Shown here one piece after another: positions 27,977-37,730 of a DNA stretch of 64,000 nucleotides; the stretch's first letter is position 1, and each line of letters opens with the position of its first letter. Below the pieces are notes generated by a model. It did no database searches, was not told the DNA's origin, and worked only from the letters and a program-made list of their open reading frames with translations. The stretch is taken from contig NZ_JABJXT010000003.1 in assembly GCF_013155295.1 (NCBI RefSeq), positions 1-64,000 on the forward strand, given 5' to 3'. The position numbers and the translations under genes were made by a program. This stretch comes from Pseudogemmobacter hezensis (lineage in GTDB: Bacteria > Pseudomonadota > Alphaproteobacteria > Rhodobacterales > Rhodobacteraceae).

Positions 27977-28831
27977 ATGTCCGCCACGCCCAAAGGCCCG
28001 GTTTCCGGTCTGATCGCCTTCCAGGGAGAGCCTGGCGCCTATTCGCATCAGGCCTGCGCCCAATCGCGCCCCGGCATGGATGTGCTGCCCTGCGGCACTT
28101 TCGAAGAGGTGGTCGAATCTGTCCGTGACGGGCGGGCAGAGCTGGGAATGCTGGCGGTTGAGAACTCTACCTATGGGCGTGTGGCCGATGTGCACAGCCT
28201 GCTGCCCAATTCCGGCCTGCATATCATCGACGAGACTTTCGTGCGGGTGCATGTGAACCTTCTGGGGGCCAGGGGCGCGAAGGTGGAAGACGTGCGCGAG
28301 GCGCATGGCCATGTGGTAATCCTGCCGCAATGCGCGGGATTTCTGAAAAAGCACAATATCCGGGGCGTGATCAGCTCGGACAACGCCAAAGCCGCCCGTG
28401 AGGCCGCCGAGGCCAATGACCCCGCCCACGCCGCCCTTGCCAGTGAGCTGGCGGCGGGGATCTACGGGCTGGACGTGCTGGCCCGCCACATTGAGGATCA
28501 CGCGAACAACACCACCCGCTTTCTGGTGATGAGCCGCGAGCCTGACCATTCGCGCCGTTCTGAGAAAATGGTCACGACCTTCACCTTCCAGGTCAGGAAC
28601 ATCCCGGCGGCGCTTTACAAAGCGCTTGGCGGTTTTGCCACCAATGGCGTGAACATGACCAAGCTGGAAAGCTATATGGTCGGCGGCCATTTCACCGCGA
28701 CCGCCTTCTACGCCGATGTCGAGGGCCATCCCGAAGACCCGGCCCTGGCCCGCGCCCTGGAAGAGCTGGGCTATTTCACCACCGAGCTGAATATCCTGGG
28801 CGTCTATCCGGCCGCAGGCGAGCGGCGGTAA
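27977..28831 (+). CDS. pheA: Prephenate dehydratase
   Basis: 284 residues. It converts prephenate to phenylpyruvate in phenylalanine synthesis. The PDT domain starts IAFQGEPGAYSHQACAQ and includes VENSTYGRVADVH. The C-terminal ACT domain has NTTRFLVMSR before it and KLESYMVGGHFTATAFYAD within it, the phenylalanine feedback site. There is no chorismate mutase domain, as usual in this group. A GC hairpin follows the stop. Confidence 0.95.
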   Translation: MSATPKGPVSGLIAFQGEPGAYSHQACAQSRPGMDVLPCGTFEEVVESVRDGRAELGMLAVENSTYGRVADVHSLLPNSGLHIIDETFVRVHVNLLGARGAKVEDVREAHGHVVILPQCAGFLKKHNIRGVISSDNAKAAREAAEANDPAHAALASELAAGIYGLDVLARHIEDHANNTTRFLVMSREPDHSRRSEKMVTTFTFQVRNIPAALYKALGGFATNGVNMTKLESYMVGGHFTATAFYADVEGHPEDPALARALEELGYFTTELNILGVYPAAGERR

Positions 28832-28847
28832 ATGCGCTAAATACAAC

Positions 28848-28876
28848 GCGGGCGGCCCTGCGCCGCCCGCCTGATT
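28848..28876 (+). terminator. Terminator between pheA and uspA
   Basis: GCGGGCGGC (28848-28856) and GCCGCCCGC (28862-28870) form a perfect 9-bp stem with a 5-base loop, followed by CTGATTTGTTCTT. It separates two convergent genes and may work in both directions. Confidence 0.7.
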
Positions 28877-28891
28877 TGTTCTTGCCCGCGC

Positions 28892-29737
28892 TTAATGCGC
28901 CATGAAAACAGGCACTTCGGCCCCTTCCAGCATATTGCGGGTCGCGCCGCCCAGAAGCGCCTCACGAAAGCGCGAATGGCCGTAGGCCCCCATCACCATC
29001 ATATCGGCACCGATGTCCTGGCATTGCCGCGCCAGCACCTCAGAGACGCGGGGCAGGGTTTTCGCCAGCACCGAGACCTCGGCCCGCACGCCGTGGCGCA
29101 CCAGCAGCTGGCACAGATTGCCACCGGGGTCAGAGCGTTCGGTGCCATAGGCCGAAGGATCGACCACGGTGATCACCACCTGCTCGGCGCGTTTCAGGAA
29201 GGGCAGGGCGCGGCGGGCGGCGACCATCGCCTCGCGGCTTTGGTTCCAGGCCAGCACGATCCGTTTCGGGGCCGGGTTGACCGCGCCTTTTTCCGGCAGC
29301 ACCAGCACCGGGGCCATGCCCTCAAAGAGGGCGGCCTCAAGCACGGCCTCGGCCTCGGTGCCGCGCCCCTCACCATAGGGCTGGGGCAGGACCACCAGGT
29401 CGCTGTAGCGGGCGCGGCCACCGACCAGCTCGCTTAGCGCACCCAGCTGGCAGACTGCCGAATCAAGCGACCAGCGCAGATCCTGGCCCTGTTTTGCCAG
29501 GGCGGCCCGCAGCGCCTTTTCATGGCCTGCGGCCTCTTCGCCGGCGCGCTCCATGGCGATTTGCATGATCACCGCGCCGGTGCCGACATAGGCATAGCCC
29601 AGCTGCGAGCGGTCAATCCCAAGCGCCAGCGTCTCAAGATGGGCGTCCATTTCCTGGGCGATGGCGGCGCTGGCATCGACGGCGCGGGCAAGCCCGGCCT
29701 CGGAACTGGCAATGGTAAGCAATGATTTATAGGCCAT
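28892..29737 (-). CDS. Universal stress protein, tandem-domain type
   Basis: 281 residues, about twice a single UspA domain. The second half is the better conserved: RIVLAWNQSREAMVAARRAL and the ATP-binding GAYGHSRFREALLGGATRNM (G-x2-G-x9-G-type loop). The first half is divergent. It is divergent from ccoN with two FNR boxes between, as found beside ccoNOQP in Rhodobacter. A role in oxygen-limited stress physiology is plausible. Confidence 0.88.
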   Translation of the reverse strand: MAYKSLLTIASSEAGLARAVDASAAIAQEMDAHLETLALGIDRSQLGYAYVGTGAVIMQIAMERAGEEAAGHEKALRAALAKQGQDLRWSLDSAVCQLGALSELVGGRARYSDLVVLPQPYGEGRGTEAEAVLEAALFEGMAPVLVLPEKGAVNPAPKRIVLAWNQSREAMVAARRALPFLKRAEQVVITVVDPSAYGTERSDPGGNLCQLLVRHGVRAEVSVLAKTLPRVSEVLARQCQDIGADMMVMGAYGHSRFREALLGGATRNMLEGAEVPVFMAH

Positions 29738-29821
29738 TTTCCGTCTCCTGCATGATGTCCGGGATGGGCGTCTTATGGGTCTTGCTGCAACCCAGGGTAA
29801 CGGTGCCTGTCGCGGCTGGCT

Positions 29822-29835
29822 TTGACAAAGGTCAA
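29822..29835. promoter_or_regulatory. FNR box nearer the universal stress gene
   Basis: TTGACAAAGGTCAA is a perfect palindrome of the FNR type (TTGAC-N4-GTCAA). It lies 85 bases upstream of the usp start codon and 55 bases from the second box, so it probably serves the leftward gene. Confidence 0.8.
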
Positions 29836-29876
29836 ATCAGCGGGGCGTGGCTGCGACAGATCAGCCGGGGGACTTG

Positions 29877-29890
29877 TTGACGCAGATCAA
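29877..29890. promoter_or_regulatory. FNR box of the ccoNOQP promoter
   Basis: TTGACGCAGATCAA matches the FNR consensus in 9 of 10 positions. It is 107 bases upstream of the ccoN start codon. FnrL activation of ccoNOQP is established in Rhodobacter. Confidence 0.85.
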
Positions 29891-29996
29891 GGCGCTGTGA
29901 TCGTGACTATAGGACAAGGCGTTGAAACCGGGAGTCCGTCCAGAGGCACGAATCGCCTCTGGCGCGGTCCCGGACTATAAGACGAGGGAACGCCTT

Positions 29997-31601
29997 ATGT
30001 GGGATTACGTCAAACTGATCGCGCTTGGCGCGATTGCGGTCCTGGCCGCAATCGCCGCCAATTTTGCGCGTGATCTGGCCTATCAGGTCAATGCGATCAC
30101 TGTCATGCTGGCCGCTGCCATCACCTTTATCGTGGTGCTGCGCGGTGCGGGTGAGCCGAAAATCATCAATAAAAACGAGTATCTGGATGGCGTGGTCCGC
30201 GCCGGCGTGATCGCCACCGCCTTTTGGGGCGTGGTGGGCTTTCTGGTCGGCGTGGTTATCGCCAGCCAGCTGGCCTGGCCCTGGCTGAATTTTGAATTTC
30301 TTCAGGGGATCGGCAATTTCGGGCGTCTGCGCCCGCTGCATACCTCTGCCGTGATCTTTGCCTTTGGCGGCAATGCGCTGATCTGCACCGCGTTCTACGT
30401 CGTGCAGCGCACCTGCGCCACGCGGCTGTGGGGCGGCAATCTGGCCTGGTTCGTCTTCTGGGGCTGGAACCTGATGATCATCCTGGCGGCAACCTCTTAT
30501 GTTCTCGGTGGCAGCCAGGGCAAAGAATACGCGGAACCCGCCTGGCATATCGACATCTGGATCACCATCGTCTGGGTCGCCTTCCTGGCGGTTTACGCAG
30601 GCACGGTGATGAACCGCAAAGAACCGCATATCTATGTGGCGAACTGGTTTTACCTGTCGTTCATCATCACCATCGCCATGCTGCATCTGATCAACAATAT
30701 GGCGGTGCCGATCTCGATCTTCGGCTCGCATTCGGTGCAGGTCACCGGCGGCGTGCAGGATGCGATGATCCAGTGGTGGTATGGCCATAACGCGGTGGGC
30801 TTCTTCCTGACCGCAGGCTTCCTGGGTATGATGTATTACTTCGTGCCGAAACAGGCCGAGCGTCCGGTCTATAGCTACAAGCTCTCGATCATCCACTTCT
30901 GGGCGCTGATCTTCCTTTATATCTGGGCCGGTCCGCACCACCTGCATTACACCGCGCTGCCGGAATGGGCCTCGACCCTTGGCATGGTCTTCTCGATCAT
31001 CCTGTGGATGCCCAGCTGGGGCGGCATGATCAACGGGTTGATGACGCTGTCGGGTGCCTGGGACAAGCTGCGCACCGACCCGGTGCTGCGGATGATGGTT
31101 GTCGCCATCGGCTTTTACGGCATGGCCACCTTTGAAGGCCCGATGATGTCGATCAAGGCCGTCAACTCGCTGTCGCATTACACCGACTGGACCATCGGTC
31201 ACGTTCATTCCGGCGCGCTTGGCTGGAACGGCATGATCACTTTCGGCGCGCTTTACTATCTGACGCCGAAGCTGTGGAACCGTGCGGGCCTTTACAGCCT
31301 GAGCCTTGTCTCCTGGCACTTCTGGCTGGCGACGATCGGGATCGTCCTTTACGCCTCGGCGCTTTGGGTCTCGGGGATCATGGAGGGCCTGATGTGGCGC
31401 GAAGTCGACGCCAATGGCTTCCTCGTCAACGCATTCGCCGACACCGTGGGCGCGAAATATCCGATGAACGTTGTGCGCACGATTGGCGGCCTTCTCTACA
31501 TGAGCGGCGCGATCATCATGTGCTATAACCTCTGGATGACCGTGCGCGGCCAGGAAGCGAAAGCACCTGTCAATGCCAACAACGCCATTCCGGCCGAGTG
31601 A
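29997..31601 (+). CDS. ccoN: cbb3-type cytochrome c oxidase subunit I
   Basis: 534 residues from ATG 29997 ([11 protein letters not shown]), preceded by GAGGGA; an upstream in-frame start at 29922 lacks a ribosome site. Twelve or more membrane helices bind the low-spin heme b and the heme b3-CuB centre. Recognisable ligand segments: [33 protein letters not shown] (CuB His), [11 protein letters not shown], and [15 protein letters not shown] (heme His pair). It reduces O2 to water at low oxygen. First gene of ccoNOQP. Confidence 0.96.
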   Translation: MWDYVKLIALGAIAVLAAIAANFARDLAYQVNAITVMLAAAITFIVVLRGAGEPKIINKNEYLDGVVRAGVIATAFWGVVGFLVGVVIASQLAWPWLNFEFLQGIGNFGRLRPLHTSAVIFAFGGNALICTAFYVVQRTCATRLWGGNLAWFVFWGWNLMIILAATSYVLGGSQGKEYAEPAWHIDIWITIVWVAFLAVYAGTVMNRKEPHIYVANWFYLSFIITIAMLHLINNMAVPISIFGSHSVQVTGGVQDAMIQWWYGHNAVGFFLTAGFLGMMYYFVPKQAERPVYSYKLSIIHFWALIFLYIWAGPHHLHYTALPEWASTLGMVFSIILWMPSWGGMINGLMTLSGAWDKLRTDPVLRMMVVAIGFYGMATFEGPMMSIKAVNSLSHYTDWTIGHVHSGALGWNGMITFGALYYLTPKLWNRAGLYSLSLVSWHFWLATIGIVLYASALWVSGIMEGLMWREVDANGFLVNAFADTVGAKYPMNVVRTIGGLLYMSGAIIMCYNLWMTVRGQEAKAPVNANNAIPAE

Positions 31602-31612
31602 GCGAGGGTCAA

Positions 31613-32356
31613 ATGTCCATTCTCGACAAACATAAGAAAATCGAAACCCATGCTACGCTGTTGATGGTGCTGGCCTTTCTGGTCGTTACCATCGGGGGCC
31701 TCGTGCAGATCGTGCCGCTCTTCTATCTGGAGAACACGATTGAAAAGGTGGAAGGGGTGCGCCCCTACACGCCTTTGGAACTGGCAGGTGCGCAGGTCTA
31801 TAAGAACGAGGGCTGCTATGGCTGTCACAGCCAGATGATCCGCCCGATGCGCGATGAGGTCACCCGCTACGGGCACTATTCGCTGGCGGCAGAGTCGGTC
31901 TATGACAAGCCGTTCCAATGGGGCTCGAAACGCACCGGGCCGGATCTGGCGCGGGTCGGCGGGCGCTATTCGGACGAATGGCATGTGGATCACTTCACCG
32001 ACGCCAAACAGGTGGTGCCCGAAAGCCTGATGCCGCCCTATGGCTTCCTGAAAAACAAGGTGATCGACGGGAAGTTCATCGCAGATTCGCTGAAGGCCAG
32101 CCGTATCGTCGGCATCCCCTATACCGACGAGATGATCGAGAACGCTCAGGCCGATTTCCTGGCCCAGGCGAACCCGGATGCCGATAGCTCGGGCCTCGAA
32201 GAGCGTTACGGCGAGGCCGCTTTTGGTCGCGCGGTGAATGTCAGGAACTTCGACGGCTCGCCGAAGATCACCGAGATGGATGCGCTGATCGCCTATATGC
32301 AGGTTCTGGGCACGATGGTCGATTTCTCGACCTTCACCCCTGATCCGCTGCGCTGA
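31613..32356 (+). CDS. ccoO: cbb3-type oxidase subunit II, monoheme cytochrome c
   Basis: 247 residues from ATG 31613 with GAGGG five bases upstream; a GTG at 31598 overlapping ccoN is less likely. One N-terminal membrane helix (about 15-40), then a periplasmic cytochrome c domain with the heme site CYGCH and the surrounding [11 protein letters not shown] and [16 protein letters not shown] blocks typical for CcoO. It passes electrons from CcoP to CcoN. Confidence 0.96.
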   Translation: MSILDKHKKIETHATLLMVLAFLVVTIGGLVQIVPLFYLENTIEKVEGVRPYTPLELAGAQVYKNEGCYGCHSQMIRPMRDEVTRYGHYSLAAESVYDKPFQWGSKRTGPDLARVGGRYSDEWHVDHFTDAKQVVPESLMPPYGFLKNKVIDGKFIADSLKASRIVGIPYTDEMIENAQADFLAQANPDADSSGLEERYGEAAFGRAVNVRNFDGSPKITEMDALIAYMQVLGTMVDFSTFTPDPLR

Positions 32357-32368
32357 GGAGGAAAGACG

Positions 32369-32575
32369 ATGGAACTTTATACTTTCCTGCGCAGTGCGGC
32401 TGACAGCTGGGGACTTCTGTTCATGTTCCTGATGTTTGTCGGCGTGGCGCTCTGGGCGTTTCGCCCGGGCTCTCGCAAGACCCATGACGAGATTGCCAGC
32501 TCGATCTTCCGCAATGAGGACCGCCCCGCGGGCGATCCGGCGGATCCCCGAAACAGCCAGCGGACGGAGGCGTGA
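32369..32575 (+). CDS. ccoQ: cbb3-type oxidase small subunit CcoQ
   Basis: 68 residues: one membrane helix (about 14-33), then a cytoplasmic tail with WAFRPGSRKTHDEIASSIFR, the usual CcoQ pattern. It stabilises the oxidase complex; in Rhodobacter it protects against oxygen and takes part in redox signalling. It is 12 bases after ccoO and three bases before ccoP. Confidence 0.93.
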   Translation: MELYTFLRSAADSWGLLFMFLMFVGVALWAFRPGSRKTHDEIASSIFRNEDRPAGDPADPRNSQRTEA

Positions 32576-32578
32576 ATC

Positions 32579-33457
32579 ATGTGCGCCAAGAAGATTACAA
32601 AGGTCGAACATGAGGTTCCGACCACCGGCCATGATTGGGACGGCATCCAGGAATATGACAACCCGATGCCGCGCTGGTGGGTCTGGGTGTTCTATGCGAC
32701 CATCGTCTGGGGCATTGGCTATACGATCGCCTATCCGGCCTGGCCGCTGATCACCGGGGTAACCCAGGGGGTGATCGGCAATAACGAGCGCACCAATGTC
32801 GCCGCCGAGATCGCCGCATGGGAGGCCAGCAATGCCGGCATCCGCCAGCAGCTGGTCGATACCGATCTGAACGAAATCGGCAATGATCCGCAGCTTGCGG
32901 CTTTCGCGGAAAATGCCGGGGCGGCTGTATTCCGCACCAATTGCGTGCAATGCCACGGCGCGGGTGCGGCAGGGGTGCAAAGCCTTGGCTATCCGAACCT
33001 GCTGGATGACGACTGGCTCTGGGGCGGCACGATGGAGGCGATCCATCAGACCGTCAGCCATGGTATTCGCAACACGACCGACCCGGATGCCCGCTATAGC
33101 CAGATGCCTGCCTTCGGCAAAGATCAGCTGCTTGAGCGGCCGCAGATCGGCGAGGTGGTGGAATATGTGCTGGCCATTTCCGGCCAGGAGCATGACGCGA
33201 CCCTGGCTGCGGCAGGGGCGGGCGTCTTCGCGGATAACTGCGCCTCTTGCCATATGGAAAACGGCAAGGGCGACCGCGAGCAGGGCGCGCCCGATCTGAC
33301 CGATGCGGTCTGGCTTTATGGCGGTTCGCGCCAGGCAATTACCTATAGCGTCAACAATGCGCGTTTCGGGGTGATGCCCGACTGGGCGGGCAGGCTGTCT
33401 GAGGCCGATATCCGCGCGGTCAGCTGGTATGTCCACAGCCTCGGCGGTGGCGAGTAA
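32579..33457 (+). CDS. ccoP: cbb3-type oxidase subunit III, diheme cytochrome c
   Basis: 292 residues. An N-terminal cytoplasmic stretch with [20 protein letters not shown] (the CcoP signature), one membrane helix (about 35-55), then two cytochrome c domains with heme sites CVQCH and CASCH. It accepts electrons from CycM or cytochrome c2. The last gene of the operon, followed at once by a strong terminator; in Rhodobacter/Paracoccus ccoG would normally come next, but here it is 16 kb away. Confidence 0.96.
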   Translation: MCAKKITKVEHEVPTTGHDWDGIQEYDNPMPRWWVWVFYATIVWGIGYTIAYPAWPLITGVTQGVIGNNERTNVAAEIAAWEASNAGIRQQLVDTDLNEIGNDPQLAAFAENAGAAVFRTNCVQCHGAGAAGVQSLGYPNLLDDDWLWGGTMEAIHQTVSHGIRNTTDPDARYSQMPAFGKDQLLERPQIGEVVEYVLAISGQEHDATLAAAGAGVFADNCASCHMENGKGDREQGAPDLTDAVWLYGGSRQAITYSVNNARFGVMPDWAGRLSEADIRAVSWYVHSLGGGE

Positions 33458-33462
33458 GATCG

Positions 33463-33490
33463 AAACGGGCCCTTCGGGGCCCGTTTTCAT
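33463..33490 (+). terminator. Terminator of ccoNOQP
   Basis: AAACGGGCCC (33463-33472), a TTCG tetraloop and GGGCCCGTTT (33477-33486) form a perfect 10-bp stem followed by T-rich sequence, five bases after the ccoP stop. It marks the left edge of the accessory block. Confidence 0.92.
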
Positions 33491-34335
33491 TTGTGCCCAG
33501 GGCATGGCTGTGGTGCGGGCCCGTCTTTCGGGCACCTGCCGGGGCAGGACAGGACAGGACAGGTCAGGGCAGGGCGGAGCAGAGCGGGGAATCACCGCCG
33601 ATCAGCGCCGAGGCTGTTTCCGAATTTCGCACAGTGCGGGTTGAGTGAATTCCACCCCTGCAACCCCTAGTATATTTTCCCGTCAATCATGGCATATGGA
33701 AGGCAGAGAGGTGCTGCCCTGATGGCCGTGCTTCTTTTCCTAACGCATTATATTTTCTGGAAAATCCCCGCATTCTTCCCGGTTTTGAAAAGCGGGCAGG
33801 TCCCAAAACGACCGCGAACCTGCCCGATTTGAGACAAAAACAATAGACATCCTTGTCTGGTGTAGAGTGATGAGTAGGGCATTTGGGTGTCAGGCCGTTT
33901 TCCATATTTCGGAGATGATGCAGGCCGTGATTTCGGCGTTGATGCGCAGTCAGAGGCAGCGGGGATTGCCCTCGCTGTGCCATTTCGTTCGCGCCGGGTT
34001 GCTGCAATCAGCCAGGATTTGGCCAGTCAGGATTTGGCCAGTCAGGATTTGGCCAGTCAGGATTTCGCGGGGCGGGATTTGGCTGGGCAGGATTTGGTCG
34101 GGCGGGATTTGGTCGGGCGGGATTTGGCTGGGCAGGCATCAGGTAACCGGGCGGGGCGCGACACCATTGCCAGAGTGCCCGGCTGCCAGAATGGCAGCAT
34201 GACAAAACCCTTGCCGGACCCGGAATAGACGCCGGATCCGGAAATTTGCATGGGTCGGCTTTGGTCGGCCCGGCGACAGAATGTGACGAATGACGCAGGC
34301 AGTCTTTAATGCCGCACAAAGTTGAGAGGGCCCTC
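33491..34335. other. Low-complexity left flank of the accessory block
   Basis: About 850 bases without a gene I can support. It contains a 5-bp simple repeat (CAGGA-type, 33545-33575), an AT-richer stretch at about 33640-33860, and the 15-bp tandem array at 34013-34136. The promoter of the GTPase operon should lie in its right part, but no clear -35/-10 pair was found. Confidence 0.5.
34013..34136. repeat. 15-bp tandem repeat array upstream of the GTPase operon
   Basis: About eight copies of a 15-bp unit based on CAGGATTTGGCCAGT. The first three are identical; later copies vary to GGGCGGGATTTGGTC and similar. Because the unit is a multiple of three, plus-strand reading gives SQDLA/GRDLA pentapeptides resembling pentapeptide-repeat proteins, and minus-strand reading gives DWPNP/ARPNP. 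Neither frame has a ribosome site or a domain around it, so I treat it as a DNA minisatellite. Confidence 0.75.
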
Positions 34336-36360
34336 ATGTCCAGGGGAAACATCAGGCTGAAGCACCGGGCGGGGTTTGAAGAACTGAACCGCTATTGGAC
34401 GCGCCTGGCGGATCTGGAGAATGCTGTCGAGAACTTCCGCGAGTCCTCGCTGGCCTTCCTGGAAGAGCCGATCGAGCGCGTGCTTGACGCGATCCGTTCG
34501 TTTGAACCCTCGATCAGCGTGATCGGGCAGATCAAGGCCGGGAAAAGCACCCTGGTCAACGCGCTGATCGGTGAGACCGATCTGCTGCCCTCGGATGTGA
34601 ACCCCTGGACCTCGGTGATTACCGCGCTGCATCTGAACAGCCGTCACCGCCCCTATAAGACGCGGGCGCTTTTCCGCTTTTTCGACCAGCATGAATGGGA
34701 CCGTCTGGTCGCCACCGGCGGCCGTCTTGGCGAGATGGCCACCCGCGCCGGCTTTGAGGCCGAGGCCGATGAGGTGCGCAATCAGGTCGTGGCGATGCGC
34801 CGCACCACCGAGGCGCGGCTTGGCAAGGAATTCTCTGAGATCATCGGGGCGAACCACACCTATGCCGAGATCGATAAGAGCATCATCAACCGCTATATCT
34901 GCTATGGCGACCCGTCCGAGCTGACCGATGGGTCCGGCGACGGCGTCTATGCCGATATCACCAAGACCGCCGATCTTTACATCGATGCCGAGGGTCTGCC
35001 CTCGGGGCTGTGCATCCGCGACACGCCCGGCGTCAATGACACTTTCATGATGCGCGAGCAGATCACCCTGAACGCGATCCAGGACAGCCGGGTCTGCGTG
35101 GTGGTTCTGTCGGCGCATCAGGCGCTGTCGACGATGGATGTGGCGATCCTGCGCATCATCTGTGCCGTCGAGGCGCGTGAGGTGGTGATCTTCGTCAACC
35201 GCATCGACGAGCTGGTCAACCCAGAGGCAGAGAAGGAAAAGATCCGCCTCTCGATCCGCAACACCCTGGCGCGGCTGGGGCTGGACCAGGATATCTCGAT
35301 TCTGTTCGGCTCTGGCTATTGGGCGAATTTCGCCCTGTCAGAGACGGGAACGCTGGGCGGGCGCAGCCTGGAATCGCTGTGCAATATGGTGCCGGGCCTG
35401 AATACCGCCGACCCCGTGGCGCTGCGCGATGCCGCGTTTGAGGCCTCTGGCGTGCCTGCGCTGCACCGCCTGCTGGTGCAGCGCGTGGTTGAGGGGCCGG
35501 GCGCCGCCTTCCTGAAAGACATCGAATCCGAGATCCGGCTGATCGTCGAGATGAGCGAGGCGGTGGATTCCGCTGCCCGTCTGCGCGACGCGGGCATGGC
35601 TGTGCTGACCGTCAGCAATGAAGAGCTGCTGATGAAGGTGGCGGATTCGCTGGAAAGGGTGATGGCCGCCTTTGACACCGCCGCGGCCGAGCTGCGCGGC
35701 CATCTGGGCGAGCGGCTGACCCGCGCCCAGGAGACCTTTGTCGGCTCTGCCGTCGAGGCGCTGCAATCGCATGTCGCCGCCTTTGGCGAGACCGGATCCT
35801 GGGAACACGACCCGACCGGGCTGCGGATGATGATGCGCACCGCCTATCTTTCGGCCTGTTCCAAACTGCGCCGCGAGGGCGAAGTGGCCTTTGAGGGGGT
35901 GCTGGACGGCGTCCAGGACGTCTTGCAAAACGAGCTGGGGGTGTTCCGGAACGCCGCCAGCATCGACTTCCCCGAGCAAAAGCAGCACGCGGCCCCGACC
36001 ATTCTGGCCCGCACCCTGTCGCTGGATCTGAACGGCATCTGGTGGCAGCGCATCTGGGATACCGGGCTGACCGGGCGTTTCCTGCGCTTTGGCAATGCCA
36101 AAAAGATCGAAAAGAAATACCGGGCGCTGATCATTGATGAGACTCAGCCGCTGATCGACCATCTGCTGGCGGATTTCTTCGATCCGGCCATCGCCGCAAC
36201 GCGTGACATCGTCACCGCCTTTACCCTGGATCAGACCCGCTTTTGCGAGGCGCTTCTGGAACGCCTGCGCGAGCAGGGCCCCGATCCGGCGATGGAAGAG
36301 GATGACGATGATCGCCTGGCCCGCCTGACCGGTACCACCGTCCGGAGAATGTCGGCATGA
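34336..36360 (+). CDS. Dynamin-like GTPase, large member of pair 1
   Basis: About 674 residues from ATG 34336 (MSRGNIRLKHR), with GAGAGGG upstream; ATG 34309 is an alternative. GTPase motifs: G1 GQIKAGKST (64-72), switch I SDVNPWTSV, G3 DTPGVND (about 229), G4 NRIDEL (about 288). The C-terminal half is helical, as in bacterial dynamin-like proteins. Near the end an aromatic-rich motif (TLSLDLNGIWWQRIW) recurs in the other two large members and is a candidate membrane-contact site. No transmembrane helix. The stop overlaps the next start (ATGA). Members of this family form membrane-bound oligomers that fuse, tether or protect membranes; this one's job is unknown. Confidence 0.88.
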   Translation: MSRGNIRLKHRAGFEELNRYWTRLADLENAVENFRESSLAFLEEPIERVLDAIRSFEPSISVIGQIKAGKSTLVNALIGETDLLPSDVNPWTSVITALHLNSRHRPYKTRALFRFFDQHEWDRLVATGGRLGEMATRAGFEAEADEVRNQVVAMRRTTEARLGKEFSEIIGANHTYAEIDKSIINRYICYGDPSELTDGSGDGVYADITKTADLYIDAEGLPSGLCIRDTPGVNDTFMMREQITLNAIQDSRVCVVVLSAHQALSTMDVAILRIICAVEAREVVIFVNRIDELVNPEAEKEKIRLSIRNTLARLGLDQDISILFGSGYWANFALSETGTLGGRSLESLCNMVPGLNTADPVALRDAAFEASGVPALHRLLVQRVVEGPGAAFLKDIESEIRLIVEMSEAVDSAARLRDAGMAVLTVSNEELLMKVADSLERVMAAFDTAAAELRGHLGERLTRAQETFVGSAVEALQSHVAAFGETGSWEHDPTGLRMMMRTAYLSACSKLRREGEVAFEGVLDGVQDVLQNELGVFRNAASIDFPEQKQHAAPTILARTLSLDLNGIWWQRIWDTGLTGRFLRFGNAKKIEKKYRALIIDETQPLIDHLLADFFDPAIAATRDIVTAFTLDQTRFCEALLERLREQGPDPAMEEDDDDRLARLTGTTVRRMSA

Positions 36361-37721
36361 GACTGCCCTGGAGCCGCTCTTCCTCATCCACCCCGTCATC
36401 TGCCCCGGGCGCCGCGCCTGATCGCAGCCCCAATCCGGTGCAGCGCAAACCGCGCATCCTGATCGCGGGCGAGTTCAGCGCCGGTAAAACCCAGCTGATC
36501 ACCGGGCTGATCGGTGCAAAGGTGCTGCCGTCCAATGTCACCGCCACGGCCCTGCCGCCGGTCTGGCTGGTGCAGGGCGAGCCCGCGCTGATCCGCGTCG
36601 GCTTTTCGGGCCGGGCAGAGCCGATTGCCGATCTCATCTCGGTCGATCTGGAAAAGACGCAATATTGCGTGCTGGCGAACCCGGCGGCCTCGCTGCTGGG
36701 GATGGATATCATCGACACGCCCGGGAATTCCGACCCGAATATGTCCGCCGAGGCCTGGCAGCGCATGCTGACCTATGCCGATGCGGTGGTCTGGTGCACC
36801 AATGCAACCCAGGCCTGGCGGCAAAGCGAAAAGGCCGTCTGGCAGGCGATGCCCGCAAGGCTGCGTCAGAATGCGACGATCGTTGTCACCCATGCCGATC
36901 TGCTGAATGGTGCGGGCACGGCGGATCGCGTTATGCAGCGGGTTCAGCGTGAGGCAGGGGCGTTTTTCGACAGCTTCATCATGGCGTCCCTGCTGGATCG
37001 CACCGATATTGACCGCATCAGCGCGCATCTGCGCAATCTGTGCGGCAGCCTGCGGTTGGAAGGGGCGGCCAATCCGCTGACCGGCCAGTTCGCCGCGGCG
37101 AATCCGGTTCGCATGCGGGCCCCTGCACAAACGCCCGCCCAAATGCCCGCGCAGCCCCCCACCCGGATGCCGGCCCAAAATTCGACCCAGACACTGGCCC
37201 AGAATCCGGCCCCGACACCCGTTCAGACACCCGTTCAGACCCGCGCCGAGGTTGCCCTTCGGGCGGCCGTTCAGCCTGCGGCTTCGCATGCAGCTGTCTG
37301 GCCCGAAGAGAGCGCCGACACGCCCTCTTCGCGGATCCGCGACGCAGAGGATGAGCCGCAGGCGACGGGCGCGAAGGTGCTTCACATCATCCGGCCCCAT
37401 CGTCAGGCGACGCCGACCGCAACCGGGATCGCCGCAGGCAGCCGCATCGAAGCGCAACCTGCGGCAGCTGGCGCGGCTGCAGCGGGTCAGGGAGCGGCGG
37501 GTCAGGGAACGGCAGACCAGGGTGTGGCCCGTCAGCTTTGGAATGAGTTGAGTAAAACAGTGGATCGGTCTGATCCGGTCGCGCTTTTGTCGGCGGTTGA
37601 CCGGCTGATCGCCCGGTTGGATGCCCATCCGGATACACGGCCCGGCAATGCCGGTGGTATTGGTAATACGTTTGCCAGAGGTGCCGCCCCCAACGGCCTC
37701 TCAGCTGAGATTTACGAGTAA
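36357..37721 (+). CDS. Small dynamin-family GTPase, partner of pair 1
   Basis: 454 residues. G1 GEFSAGKT (38-45), switch I region PSNVTATALPPVWL, G3 DTPGNSDPN (about 120), and THAD (about 178) at the G4 position. The domain ends near residue 240. A long Pro/Gln/Thr/Ala-rich linker with slippage-type repeats follows (QTPVQT, GQGAAGQGTADQG), then a short predicted helix RQLWNELSKTVD near the end. The same tail helix is seen in the small GTPase of pair 3. It starts within the stop of the large partner, suggesting 1:1 coupled synthesis. Paired dynamin-like GTPases often form hetero-oligomers. Confidence 0.83.
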   Translation: MRLPWSRSSSSTPSSAPGAAPDRSPNPVQRKPRILIAGEFSAGKTQLITGLIGAKVLPSNVTATALPPVWLVQGEPALIRVGFSGRAEPIADLISVDLEKTQYCVLANPAASLLGMDIIDTPGNSDPNMSAEAWQRMLTYADAVVWCTNATQAWRQSEKAVWQAMPARLRQNATIVVTHADLLNGAGTADRVMQRVQREAGAFFDSFIMASLLDRTDIDRISAHLRNLCGSLRLEGAANPLTGQFAAANPVRMRAPAQTPAQMPAQPPTRMPAQNSTQTLAQNPAPTPVQTPVQTRAEVALRAAVQPAASHAAVWPEESADTPSSRIRDAEDEPQATGAKVLHIIRPHRQATPTATGIAAGSRIEAQPAAAGAAAAGQGAAGQGTADQGVARQLWNELSKTVDRSDPVALLSAVDRLIARLDAHPDTRPGNAGGIGNTFARGAAPNGLSAEIYE

Positions 37722-37730
37722 GGACCTGTT

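Noticed and set aside
31523-33595. 690-codon antisense frame opposite ccoO, ccoQ and ccoP
   Set aside because: The plus strand holds three cytochrome oxidase genes with heme motifs and regular ribosome sites.
34013-34136. CRISPR array
   Set aside because: Units are 15 bp, directly adjacent and without unique spacers; no cas gene is near.
33887-34228. 113-codon plus-strand frame with pentapeptide-like SQDLA/GRDLA repeats
   Set aside because: The repeat arises from the 15-bp DNA array; the frame has no ribosome site, no plausible start and non-coding-looking flanks. The minus-strand frame gives equally regular DWPNP repeats.
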